A stretch of DNA of 12,928 bases from an uncultured Tissierellia bacterium (GCA_902489375.1 CABTZP010000029.1:1-12928); one strand, 5' to 3'; shown: positions 1 through 7,425, counted from the first letter of the stretch. A program made the numbers and translations. The notes: a model not told the origin generated them from the letters alone.

Positions 1-168
1 AAGTGGGAAATGAAGACTTGTCAATCCCCACTTAAAAACGGTAAGTGGAAAAATGCGACTTGGGAATTCCCACTTAAATTCCCTAAGTGGCTTTTGAAGA
101 CTTTGAAAATCCCACTTCAATTTCATAAGTGGATTTTGCCGACTTGTCCATTTCCACTGAAATTCTCT
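1..168. repeat. Four tandem degenerate 42-bp repeats with internal inverted blocks
   Basis: Units start at 1, 43, 85 and 127, so the period is exactly 42 bp with no indels. The pattern is AAGTGG-N8-GACTTG-N6-CCCACTT-N9. The outer blocks AAGTGG and CCCACTT are inverted copies of each other and the middle block carries a third ACTT core, so AAGT/ACTT cores fall every 13-15 bases. The spacers differ between units but stay A/T-rich, and unit 4 has decayed in its third block (TCCACTG). Because 42 is divisible by 3, the plus frame from base 1 is open to a TAA at 217-219 and encodes a 14-residue periodic peptide of the form K-W-x-L-K-T-C-x-F-P-L-K-F-x. The array touches the contig edge, so its true length is unknown. 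The spacers are too short and the repeats too diverged for CRISPR. Function not recognised. Confidence 0.9.
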
Positions 169-387
169 CTCCATCTTGGCTATACAAATCGATCAAGTCC
201 AAGACGAGCGAGGCTTTAAAATGAACTTCTTTGCGAAAAAGTCTTTGCCTCCAAAGGCTAGGCTGGGAGCATCTTCTTCTCCCTCTCTTCGAAATGTTTT
301 TATGTATCTTCTATGTGATCGGCACCCTCCGCTTTCCTCGATAGCCAAAAACGATCGTCTTGGGCCCGAATAGGATGAATCGGCCTT
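169..387. other. Gene-free stretch between the repeat array and the YhhN-like gene
   Basis: No convincing gene or RNA is visible. The open frames here are short, lack ribosome binding sites and have no recognisable composition. Just past the stop of the minus-strand YhhN-like gene, GGCCGA and TTCGGGCC (read on the minus strand, about 385-362) could form a short stem with a bulged G. A T-run follows some bases later, at about 348-344. This might be a weak terminator for that gene, but the pairing is poor. Confidence 0.4.
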
Positions 388-1062
388 TTAGCCCATTAAC
401 ACGCCAAAGACAATGAAAAGCTGCCCGGCAAGGTAGGTCGCCATAACGGCCTTATCCGATTTTTTTTGAAAAAAGGCAAGGGCCAGGAGGGCATCCGATA
501 GGATGAAAAGAAGGGTCCCTCCCGCGGCGAGAAAGGCGCCAGGCGTACGGAGGAAAAAGGCCCGGATAAAGGAAAGATAACTCATGGACATGATAAAGAG
601 TCCATAGGCCTTGACCGGAAGAGGATAATCGACACTGAGGTTTTTTGTGATTTGAAATTTTCTTTTTTCTTCCATTCCTTTTTGTAGGCGGATGATGAGT
701 AATTGAAAGGCCAGGATGTAAAAAATTATGATCATCAAGCCTGGGTGAAATCCGGTTAATGGAACGGATTGAGAGAAGAAGAGTCCGTACAAGACATGAG
801 CAAAAAGAAAGGAAAGATAGCCGCAGGCAAGAAGAAGATCAGATTTTCCCAGGAGAAAAACATCGCCCAAAAAGCAAAGAAGTAAAGCGCCGATCAGAAA
901 GGGACTTGGCTTTTCTGCCGCAGACCAATAAAAAAGGAGAAGAGCGGGCATTAAAAAGGGCCTAAGCAGACGAGCTATTTTACGCTTCCTTTCCCAAACC
1001 ATACAGACCACTTCCATAATGGAAAGGAAGAGAAAAAGACAGAGAAAAAAGATCGCTTTCAT
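388..1062 (-). CDS. YhhN/TMEM86-family membrane protein (lysoplasmalogenase-like)
   Basis: Polytopic membrane protein of about 224 residues with seven or eight hydrophobic segments. It carries the two acidic membrane motifs typical of the YhhN family: LLCFLGDVFLL in the first half and LLFILSDALLALAFF near the C-terminus, followed by the family-like ending TYLAGQLFIVFG. Characterised family members hydrolyse the vinyl-ether bond of lysoplasmalogens. Many bacterial homologues are untested, so the activity here is inferred from family. The start is set at the ATG at 1062 (MKAIFF), because AGAAGG lies about 6 bases upstream. A longer frame starting at 1116 (MYVKNF) has no ribosome binding site and would place a charged stretch ahead of the first membrane helix. 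Transcribed alone, with no close neighbour on its strand. Confidence 0.8.
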   Translation of the reverse strand: MKAIFFLCLFLFLSIMEVVCMVWERKRKIARLLRPFLMPALLLFYWSAAEKPSPFLIGALLLCFLGDVFLLGKSDLLLACGYLSFLFAHVLYGLFFSQSVPLTGFHPGLMIIIFYILAFQLLIIRLQKGMEEKRKFQITKNLSVDYPLPVKAYGLFIMSMSYLSFIRAFFLRTPGAFLAAGGTLLFILSDALLALAFFQKKSDKAVMATYLAGQLFIVFGVLMG

Positions 1063-1468
1063 TTTTGACCTTCTCAGGAGGGTGTCCTCCCGCTTTCTAA
1101 AGTTTTTTACGTACATTTAAAGGATTGATTTCACGCTTCCCTTCAGTTAAAAATAAACGTTTACCTTGCAGGGAAGAATAAGGGTTTTTCGTCCAAAATG
1201 AAGCAGGCGCTTCCCTTCAGCATGAAAAACAAGGCTTGTATTCATCATCAAGAATATCGGAAGGAAGCTTCTCCTGCAAGTGGCGGGAAGAAGGAGACTT
1301 TTCTTCGTTGAAAATGAATGGTGAAAGTTTCGCTGAAGGGATAGGGAATAGGGTTTGAAAATTTCCGGTGAAAGAGGAAGAAAATAATTTTCCGGGGGAA
1401 AGGATCACAGAAAAAGCAGGCCCTCGAACGGTTTGGTCGTGGGAGAAGAAAAATTAAAAAAAAAAAAG
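1063..1468. other. Long gene-free region between the divergent YhhN-like gene and TetR operon
   Basis: About 400 bases without a supported gene. Frames on the minus strand here (for example 1217-1408 and 1248-1517) have no ribosome binding site and no recognisable protein character. The region holds a 13-base direct repeat, CGCTTCCCTTCAG, at 1134-1146 and 1208-1220. A partial inverted copy (CTGAAGGGA) lies at 1333-1341. It also holds two similar A/T-rich segments containing TTTCCGG followed by GAAAG (about 1359-1400). It is purine-rich on the plus strand towards the TetR promoter and ends in a run of A. The YhhN-like gene promoter should lie in the left part, but no clear -35/-10 pair was found. 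Confidence 0.5.
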
Positions 1469-1496
1469 TTGACCGCCGGTCATTTTTGGTTATTAT
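1469..1496 (+). promoter_or_regulatory. Probable promoter of the TetR-MMPL-heptad operon
   Basis: TTGACC at 1469-1474 matches the -35 consensus in 5 of 6 bases. The A/T-rich TATTATATAA at 1491-1500 supplies a -10, best read as TATTAT at 1491-1496 (spacer 16) or TTATAT two bases on (spacer 18). The -35 lies inside operator O1, and the start-site region falls within O2, so repressor binding would block both sides of the promoter. Confidence 0.7.
1470..1482. promoter_or_regulatory. Putative TetR operator O1
   Basis: TGACCGCCGGTCA is a perfect 6-bp palindrome around one central C. It overlaps the probable -35 hexamer of the operon promoter. Its partner O2 is the same site in opposite orientation, 34 bp away centre to centre. 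TetR-family dimers usually bind such palindromes next to their own gene, so autorepression is the simplest reading. Confidence 0.8.
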
Positions 1497-1503
1497 ATAA
1501 ATA

Positions 1504-1516
1504 TGACCGGCGGTCA
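1504..1516. promoter_or_regulatory. Putative TetR operator O2
   Basis: TGACCGGCGGTCA, a perfect 6-bp palindrome around one central G and the exact reverse complement of O1. It sits at the expected transcription start, 45 bases before the regulator's ATG. Confidence 0.8.
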
Positions 1517-1561
1517 TTTTTTCGCCGCCAATAAAAATCCTGATGAAGAGGAAAGGAAAAT

Positions 1562-2149
1562 ATGAAAAATCAAAAAAAAGAAAGGGCCAGAAAGCGCATT
1601 CTTGAAAACGCCATTGCCCTTGTCCGAGAGAAGGGGATAAGCAATCTCACGATTGAGGAGGTGACAAAGCGGTCGGACATTGCCAAAGGAACCTTTTATC
1701 TTTCCTTCCAAAATAAAGAAGAAATGGAACAGGAAATGATCGGCCGCCTGTCCTATGAATTGATTCGCGATGTTTTTGTCGAAGCCAGAAGTCATGAGGA
1801 AGCGCCCATTGATCGATTTATCTATTTTCTGGATACCTTGATTCGCCATTTTGAACAAGATCAGTTTTTGCTTCGGTTCTTATCGGACAACCTCTCCCTG
1901 GGTCTGATGAACAAGATTGATCAGTCTTTGGATCGGGAGGAATGGGGGAAAGAAAGCGAAAAAATCCTTGTGACCTTCCAGGAAGATTTTGGCTATTCCA
2001 GTGTCAAAGAAGCCAAAGCGGAACTTTATCTCCTGATCGAATTGGTCGGGAGAGTTTGCCGAAACGCGATCCTGGACCAGTATCCGACCAGCATGGAAGA
2101 AATCAAACCCTTGTTATATAGGAACGTAAGGAAAATGTTAGCTGTATGA
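1562..2149 (+). CDS. TetR/AcrR-family transcriptional regulator
   Basis: 195 residues, normal length for the family. The N-terminal 60 residues form the TetR-type helix-turn-helix: R-x-R-I-L-E-N-A-I-A-L-V-R-E-K-G, then LTIEEVTKRSDIAKGTFYLSF, with the G-T-F-Y-x-x-F of the recognition helix and the following N-K-E-E. The all-helical C-terminal part is the ligand/dimer domain and is not diagnostic of a ligand. AGGAAAGGAAA lies just before the ATG. The stop codon overlaps the MMPL start as ATGA (2146-2149), so the two are translationally coupled. Two palindromes bracket its promoter, which points to autoregulation of the whole operon. The inducer is probably the pump's substrate or a related molecule, but this is inference. 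Confidence 0.93.
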   Translation: MKNQKKERARKRILENAIALVREKGISNLTIEEVTKRSDIAKGTFYLSFQNKEEMEQEMIGRLSYELIRDVFVEARSHEEAPIDRFIYFLDTLIRHFEQDQFLLRFLSDNLSLGLMNKIDQSLDREEWGKESEKILVTFQEDFGYSSVKEAKAELYLLIELVGRVCRNAILDQYPTSMEEIKPLLYRNVRKMLAV

Positions 2150-4248
2150 AAATCAATATTGGAAAATTTGTGGCAAAGCATCGCTATACCGTCCTGATTG
2201 TCGGAACAGTCCTCCTGATCCTCTCCTATTTTGGTTATCGGGCCACAGGCATTAACTACGATCTTTTGAAGTATTTGCCTCAGGATTTGGAATCGACTCA
2301 AGGCGCGACCATTCTGGATGAAGACTTCTCCAATGCGGCAACGTCGATGTTTGTCATTGAAAATAAGACGGATAAGGAAATCAAAGAGATCAAAAAGCAA
2401 ATCGAACAGGTCGATGGGGTTTCCCAGGTGATTTGGAGAGACGATCTTGCCGACATTACGATTCCGGGGATGATGCTTCCCGATGCGGTAAAAGAGGCTT
2501 TTTTCCAAAACAATAGCACCCTTTTGATGATTAAGTTTCAGGAATCCACCTCATCCGAGAGGACCCTTAAGGCAGTGGAAGAAATACGGACGCTGACCAA
2601 TGGAAAAGGGCACCTGAGTGGGGCCACGCCGATCGTCAAAGACACCAAGGATCTGATCGACCGGGAAGCGCCCCGTTACGTGATTTTGGCGGTCATTTTA
2701 AGCACCATCGTCCTGATCGCGACAAATTCCTCGACTCTGGTTCCTCTGATCTTTTTGATCAGCATTGGTTATGCCGTGGCTTTTAACATGGGAACCAACT
2801 TCTTTTTTGGAGAAATTTCCTATATTACCCAGGCGATCGCAGCTGTCCTTCAGCTGGCTGTCACCATGGATTACTCGATCTTCCTTTTTAATACCTACAC
2901 GGAAGAACGAAAGAAGTTTCCCGATGACCATATCACTGCCATGGGCAATGCCATTGATAAAACCGCATTTGCCCTAATGGGCTCTTCGCTGACGACCCTG
3001 GCCGGATTTTTGACTTTGATTGCCATGGAGCTTAGCCTGGGAAAGGATATCGGCCTGGTCATGGCCAAGGGCGTCCTCTTCGGTCTTCTTTCAGCGGTCA
3101 CGATCCTTCCCTCCTTCGTGATGGTCTTTGATCGGTGGATTTACCGCTACCAGCACAAACTTCTTTTGCCGAGCTTTAACAAAACATCCCGGGTGGTTTT
3201 GAAAAAGAGAAAAGGGCTGGCTCTGCTCTTTTTCCTCCTCTTTTTGCCCTCGATTTATGGCAATGCCCATGTTCCAGTTTATTACAACTTGGATCGGTCC
3301 CTGCCCAGGGACCTTCCCTCAATCATGGCCAATAAGAAGTTAAAAGAGGATTTTAATATGCAGTCGACGCATTTTCTCCTGGTTGACGCAAAGCTTTCGG
3401 ACAAGGATTTTCGAGAAATCAGCGATCGCGTAAAAGCGGTAAAGGGGATTGAAAAAGTGACGTCTTTGGAATCCTTTACCGGACCCATGATTCCCAAGAA
3501 TTTTATGCCCGACAAAGTCAAGGATAATTTTTTGAAAAATGGCCATGAGATGATGATGATTCAGTCCTCCTACCCACCGGCCAGTCCGGAGGTCAGTCAG
3601 CAAATTGAACAGCTAAGTGCCATTGCCAAAGAAAAAGATCCCAGCGCGAAATTAACGGGGGAATCTGTATTGACAAAGGATTTGACACGGATTGCCGACA
3701 GCGACTTTCAGATGGTCAACGTTCTTTCGATTATTGTCGTCTTTTTGATCATCCTTTTGATTTATAAATCCCTGGCGATGCCCTTCGTGCTTATCCTGGC
3801 GATTGAGCTGGCCATTATGTGGAACATGGCGACAAGCTTTTATCTGAATCGAACGCTGCCCTTTGTCGCCTCGATTATCATCGGGACGGTTCAGCTGGGC
3901 GCGACCATTGATTATTCCATCCTCATGAGTTCACGGTTCTTTACCGAACTTTTGAGCGGAAAGGAAAAATTTGAGGCCATGGAGGCGACGGTAAAAGCCA
4001 CGGGAGGATCCATCATGACCAGCGCCCTGTCCTTTTTCGCGGCAACGGTTGGGGTGGGCATTTATTCCGACATGGATATTGTTTCCTCCATATGCACCCT
4101 GATGGCCAGAGGAGCCCTGATTTCCATGCTGGTGATTCTCTTTCTGTTACCGGCCCTGCTCCTTCTTTTCTACAAACCACTGGTTTATACCACGAAGAGC
4201 TTAAAGCCCCTGCGAACCCAAACAACAACCCGAGAAAAGCTGGCATAA
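2146..4248 (+). CDS. MMPL/RND-family transporter
   Basis: 700 residues with the duplicated RND layout. There is one N-terminal membrane helix (about 13-31), a large outer loop (about 32-175), and five clustered helices (about 177-326). This plan then repeats: a helix near 354-372, an outer loop (about 375-525), and helices to about 680. The proton-relay Asp-Tyr pair of MMPL proteins is present in both halves: D242-Y243 in T-M-D-Y-S-I (fourth helix) and D589-Y590 in T-I-D-Y-S-I (tenth helix), which suggests an intact, proton-driven pump. The C-terminus is short, with no fused cytoplasmic domain. Its ATG overlaps the TetR stop, and the nearest AGGA is 13-14 bases upstream, so coupling probably drives translation. 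MMPL proteins export lipids or hydrophobic compounds. The substrate here is unknown, but the neighbouring secreted heptad protein is a likely partner. Confidence 0.92.
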   Translation: MKINIGKFVAKHRYTVLIVGTVLLILSYFGYRATGINYDLLKYLPQDLESTQGATILDEDFSNAATSMFVIENKTDKEIKEIKKQIEQVDGVSQVIWRDDLADITIPGMMLPDAVKEAFFQNNSTLLMIKFQESTSSERTLKAVEEIRTLTNGKGHLSGATPIVKDTKDLIDREAPRYVILAVILSTIVLIATNSSTLVPLIFLISIGYAVAFNMGTNFFFGEISYITQAIAAVLQLAVTMDYSIFLFNTYTEERKKFPDDHITAMGNAIDKTAFALMGSSLTTLAGFLTLIAMELSLGKDIGLVMAKGVLFGLLSAVTILPSFVMVFDRWIYRYQHKLLLPSFNKTSRVVLKKRKGLALLFFLLFLPSIYGNAHVPVYYNLDRSLPRDLPSIMANKKLKEDFNMQSTHFLLVDAKLSDKDFREISDRVKAVKGIEKVTSLESFTGPMIPKNFMPDKVKDNFLKNGHEMMMIQSSYPPASPEVSQQIEQLSAIAKEKDPSAKLTGESVLTKDLTRIADSDFQMVNVLSIIVVFLIILLIYKSLAMPFVLILAIELAIMWNMATSFYLNRTLPFVASIIIGTVQLGATIDYSILMSSRFFTELLSGKEKFEAMEATVKATGGSIMTSALSFFAATVGVGIYSDMDIVSSICTLMARGALISMLVILFLLPALLLLFYKPLVYTTKSLKPLRTQTTTREKLA

Positions 4249-4273
4249 AAAGAAAATAGAAATGTAAAAACAG

Positions 4274-4291
4274 CCGGAAAAAAATTTCCGG
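4274..4291 (+). promoter_or_regulatory. Intercistronic hairpin before the heptad-protein RBS
   Basis: CCGGAAA-AAAA-TTTCCGG forms a perfect 7-bp stem with a four-A loop in the 57-base gap between the MMPL stop and the next start. It ends 4 bases before AAAGGAG (4296-4302). No T-run follows, so it is not a standard terminator. It may protect mRNA ends or tune the ratio of the two proteins. Confidence 0.5.
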
Positions 4292-4305
4292 GCGTAAAGG
4301 AGAAG

Positions 4306-7300
4306 ATGATGAAAAAATTTTCAGGAAACCATAAACCATCCCCAAAAAAAGGGGCGAGGGGCGAAGCGAAAAAAGCCCTCGTTTTGTCCATGGCCCTCGT
4401 GACGGCGGGGACTTCTGTTTTTGGGGCAGGCTGCAGGCCCATTCTAGCGGCCGCCCCGGTAAAAAAGGAAGAAGCTGTCTTTATCACCTTGGATGAGCAT
4501 TCTCAAGTATCCGATAGCATCGTTTCGGTTTGGCTTCACTCTGATGATGGGTTTAACGACTTCCAGGATCCGTCAAATCTGAAAAAAATCATCGATTTAA
4601 CCGATGATGAAAAGGTGAAATTCAAAGAGGGAAAGCTGGAATGGAATACCGAGAAAAAAGATATTTACTACCAGGGACAGGGGAAGAAAGAGCTCCCCGT
4701 CGACATTTCCCTAAAATATGAATTGGACGGAAAAGAAATCAAAAAAGAGGACCTGAAAGGGAAGAGCGGGAATTTAAAGCTTACGATTCACTTTACCAAC
4801 CGGGACTTTACGGAAAAAGTGATCGAGGGAAAAAAGACAAAAGTCTATACGCCTTACTATATTTCCACGGTCATCAACTTTGATGAAAGCGAATGTGACA
4901 ATGTCAAAGCCAATACGGGAAAAGTGGTGAACGATGGAAGTAAAATTGCCGTTTTGGCGGCTGCTTTTCCCGGCCTTTATGAAACGGTGGGAAAGGACCT
5001 GGATGATTTAGGCATTGATGTAAAAAAATTTCTCCCTGATGAAATTGAAATCACCGCCAGGGTAAAAGATTATCATCCGACCTCTCCCCTCTTCGCTTTA
5101 AGCCAGGACCTTCCTTTCGACGAGAAGCTCAAGGAAATGGATTCGATTGACGAATTGGAAGATGGAATTCATGAGCTGGAAGAAAATGGAGACAAGCTCT
5201 TAGATGGGGCACAGAAGCTCTACGATGGCAATGAAGAGCTTAGCGAAAGTGTGGACGATCTGGCGGACGGAGCCAAAAAATTAAATGACGGCGCCAAAGA
5301 CGCTAAGAAAGGCTCCAAGGAGCTCCTTGAAAAGATGGTTGAGATCCTGGATGGGGCGGATAAGCTCAAAGAGGGGACAGCCGAACTAAAGAGCGGAACC
5401 AGGGAATTAGCGGACGGAACCGGCCGCCTGAATGAAGGGGTTATCGAGCTCGATCAGGGCGCGGGCGACTTATATCAGGGAGCCCATAAGCTCAAGGAAG
5501 GGTCCGGAAAATTTTATGCTGGTCTCGGCGAGGCCAATCAGGGAACCCGGCAGCTCGACGATGGGGTTCAAAAGCTGGGCGCTGCCCTCATGGGAGGGAT
5601 GAATAGTATTCCTGAGATGCAAAAGAAATTAGGGGAACTCCAAAAGGGCGCCAATGACTTAAAAGCCGGGACTCAGGGAATTTCCAATGGGCTGGGGCGC
5701 TTACAGGCGGCATTGCCAGCCCCTGACAAGATTCAGACCCTTATCGAAGGTTCAGAACCCATTTTAACCGGTTCCCAACAAATCGGTCAGGGAATTTCAG
5801 GAATCGCCCAGGGGAATCAAGATTTATCAGAGGGGTTAAAAAAGGTAAATCAGCTTCTCGATCAGATCTCCGCTCAAAATTTAGGCAGTGAACAAAATAG
5901 TCAAGCTGGCCATGCCCAAGACGCGGCGGATTCTTCCCAAGCGATTCAGGCCGCGATGGCGGCTTTAAAAGAAGCGGAAGCCGCTGTTCGAAAGGCTCAA
6001 AGCCAGGGCCGAAAAGTGACGACGGAAACGGAAGAACCTTCGCTTCCGGATAATAGTTCGGAAAAAGAAGCGCCCGCAAAAGAAGATCCGTCGAAAACCC
6101 TTCCCGGTCCCCAGGAGAAAGAACCGCTTCCAGAAAATAAACAAGAAGAGGCGATCCCGAAAAAGCCGGAAAATGAAGGCGCAAAAGATCCTGCGACGCC
6201 CGCGGAGCCGGGGAAAAACGAAGATACGCTTCCGACACCCACCCCTGATGAAGAAAAGATGCCAGTCGCTTCCAGCGAAGCCGATGAGAATAAAGTCCCT
6301 TCCCCTGAGCCAAAGGATGTCTCAAGTAACGAAGGAACCCACCTTTACTCAGCCAATGCCAAAGTAACGTATGAAAAAGTGGACCTCAGCGAGGCTTTAA
6401 GCGCGATCGAAAGGGCAGAAGAACAGGTCCGGCAGCTTTCCGCCCAAGGGGAAAATGCACCGAAAAAAGCCCCCCTACGCGGGCCGGGTAATTCTGACCT
6501 TGCCCAAGTAAAGGGTGCGGTCGATCAGCTGAGCAAGAGCGCGGATACCCTCGCACAGCAGTCAAAAGGCTTATCCGACAAGTATCAGCAGAGCTTTCTC
6601 CCTGGACTAAAGACCTATATTGAGGGATCCAAAGCCATGGCCCAAGGTTTCCAGCAAATTGCAGGGGCAATTCAAGGAAATCCGGCCTCGTCCGATCCGG
6701 GAGAAAAAGCGGGACTTGCCGGAGGGGCAAAAGCAGTCGCCGAGGGGGCAGGAAAATTATCTGATGGGATTGATCAGGCTGTTTTGGAAATTCAGGGAAA
6801 AATCGGAACCCTCACGGGAGGAAGAGACCAGCTCACCAAGCTGCTTCAGGGTTCCGCTCACCTAAAAGAGGGTCAGCAAAAGCTTTATGACAGCTACGGT
6901 CAGCTCCACGAGGGAATCAATCAGCTCGCAGACGGAACCGACCAGCTCAAGAACGGGACGTCCGAGCTTCGGAAAAATGTTGTCAAGCTGGACGAAGGAG
7001 CAAAAAAACTCGAAGAAGGAAGTGTTAAGCTGGATGAGGGCGCTGGGAAACTCAAAGATGGGCTTCACCGCTTTCACGATGAAGGAATTGTCGTCCTGGA
7101 TGATGGCTTAGGAGATCTTTCCGAGGGAACGCAAGAACTGTTTGACAATATGCCTCGATTAAAAGATGGAGTTTCTGATTTGACCCAGGGAAGCCTGGAT
7201 TTAAAGGATGGGGTAAACCGGTATATGGATGAAGGGATTAACCGCCTGTCCAGTGAAGTTTTGGATAAAACCTCATCCTTAAGAAAGCTTAAAGAGATCA

Positions 7301-7398
7301 AAGAGGAGATGAAAAATCTCTCCGAAAAGCAAAGCTCCTTTACGGGAAAGACCAAGGACATGGAGACGAAAAATTACTATGTCATCAAATTCAAATAA
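4306..7398 (+). CDS. Secreted X-X-X-Leu-X-X-Gly heptad coiled-coil protein, partner of the MMPL pump
   Basis: 1030 residues. A basic N-terminus and the hydrophobic stretch ALVLSMALVTAGTSVFG form a Sec signal, with signal peptidase I cleavage likely after I-L-A-A-A (about residue 50). The cysteine at 43 lacks a good lipobox. Residues about 55-265 form a conserved domain (AVFITLDEHSQVSDSIVSVWL; later YYISTVINFDES). From about 282 to 460 and again from about 849 to 985 run long heptads of the form D-G-A-x-x-L, as in the extracellular part of YhgE/Pip proteins. Between them lies a P/E/K-rich disordered stretch (about 570-685). There is no membrane anchor at either end, and the C-terminus (SFTGKTKDMETKNYYVIKF) resembles that of related clostridial proteins, so it looks complete. 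AAAGGAG precedes tandem ATGs at 4306 and 4309, and spacing favours 4309. It probably works outside the membrane with the MMPL protein. Confidence 0.85.
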   Translation: MMKKFSGNHKPSPKKGARGEAKKALVLSMALVTAGTSVFGAGCRPILAAAPVKKEEAVFITLDEHSQVSDSIVSVWLHSDDGFNDFQDPSNLKKIIDLTDDEKVKFKEGKLEWNTEKKDIYYQGQGKKELPVDISLKYELDGKEIKKEDLKGKSGNLKLTIHFTNRDFTEKVIEGKKTKVYTPYYISTVINFDESECDNVKANTGKVVNDGSKIAVLAAAFPGLYETVGKDLDDLGIDVKKFLPDEIEITARVKDYHPTSPLFALSQDLPFDEKLKEMDSIDELEDGIHELEENGDKLLDGAQKLYDGNEELSESVDDLADGAKKLNDGAKDAKKGSKELLEKMVEILDGADKLKEGTAELKSGTRELADGTGRLNEGVIELDQGAGDLYQGAHKLKEGSGKFYAGLGEANQGTRQLDDGVQKLGAALMGGMNSIPEMQKKLGELQKGANDLKAGTQGISNGLGRLQAALPAPDKIQTLIEGSEPILTGSQQIGQGISGIAQGNQDLSEGLKKVNQLLDQISAQNLGSEQNSQAGHAQDAADSSQAIQAAMAALKEAEAAVRKAQSQGRKVTTETEEPSLPDNSSEKEAPAKEDPSKTLPGPQEKEPLPENKQEEAIPKKPENEGAKDPATPAEPGKNEDTLPTPTPDEEKMPVASSEADENKVPSPEPKDVSSNEGTHLYSANAKVTYEKVDLSEALSAIERAEEQVRQLSAQGENAPKKAPLRGPGNSDLAQVKGAVDQLSKSADTLAQQSKGLSDKYQQSFLPGLKTYIEGSKAMAQGFQQIAGAIQGNPASSDPGEKAGLAGGAKAVAEGAGKLSDGIDQAVLEIQGKIGTLTGGRDQLTKLLQGSAHLKEGQQKLYDSYGQLHEGINQLADGTDQLKNGTSELRKNVVKLDEGAKKLEEGSVKLDEGAGKLKDGLHRFHDEGIVVLDDGLGDLSEGTQELFDNMPRLKDGVSDLTQGSLDLKDGVNRYMDEGINRLSSEVLDKTSSLRKLKEIKEEMKNLSEKQSSFTGKTKDMETKNYYVIKFK

Positions 7399-7401
7399 TT
7401 T

Positions 7402-7425
7402 CGTTTCAAGAACAGAAACGTTTTT
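7402..7425 (+). terminator. First hairpin after the heptad-protein gene
   Basis: CGTTTC (7402-7407) pairs with GAAACG (7415-7420) around a 7-base loop and is followed by TTTTT. It begins 4 bases after the stop codon, in the right place for an intrinsic terminator. The stem is only 6 bp, so it may be leaky. Confidence 0.6.

Noticed and set aside
1..168. CRISPR array at the contig edge
   Set aside because: The repeat blocks are only 6-7 bases, the intervals 6-9 bases, and the units diverge from one another. No cas gene is in the window.
176..373. Possible 65-codon gene on the plus strand
   Set aside because: It needs a rare start codon, has no RBS, overlaps the decayed end of the repeat frame and has no protein-like features.
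1248..1517. Possible 89-codon minus-strand gene before the TetR promoter
   Set aside because: It runs through both operators and the promoter, has no RBS, and its Phe-rich composition simply mirrors the purine-rich plus strand.
4346..4456. Lipoprotein signal in the heptad protein (cysteine at residue 43)
   Set aside because: The residues before the Cys are F-G-A-G, which lack the Leu/Val/Ile expected at -3. I-L-A-A-A a few residues on is a better signal peptidase I site.
5741..6325. 194-codon minus-strand frame inside the heptad gene
   Set aside because: It is antisense to a strongly periodic coding sequence. The opposing frame stays open because of the composition of the plus-strand gene, and there is no RBS or family match.
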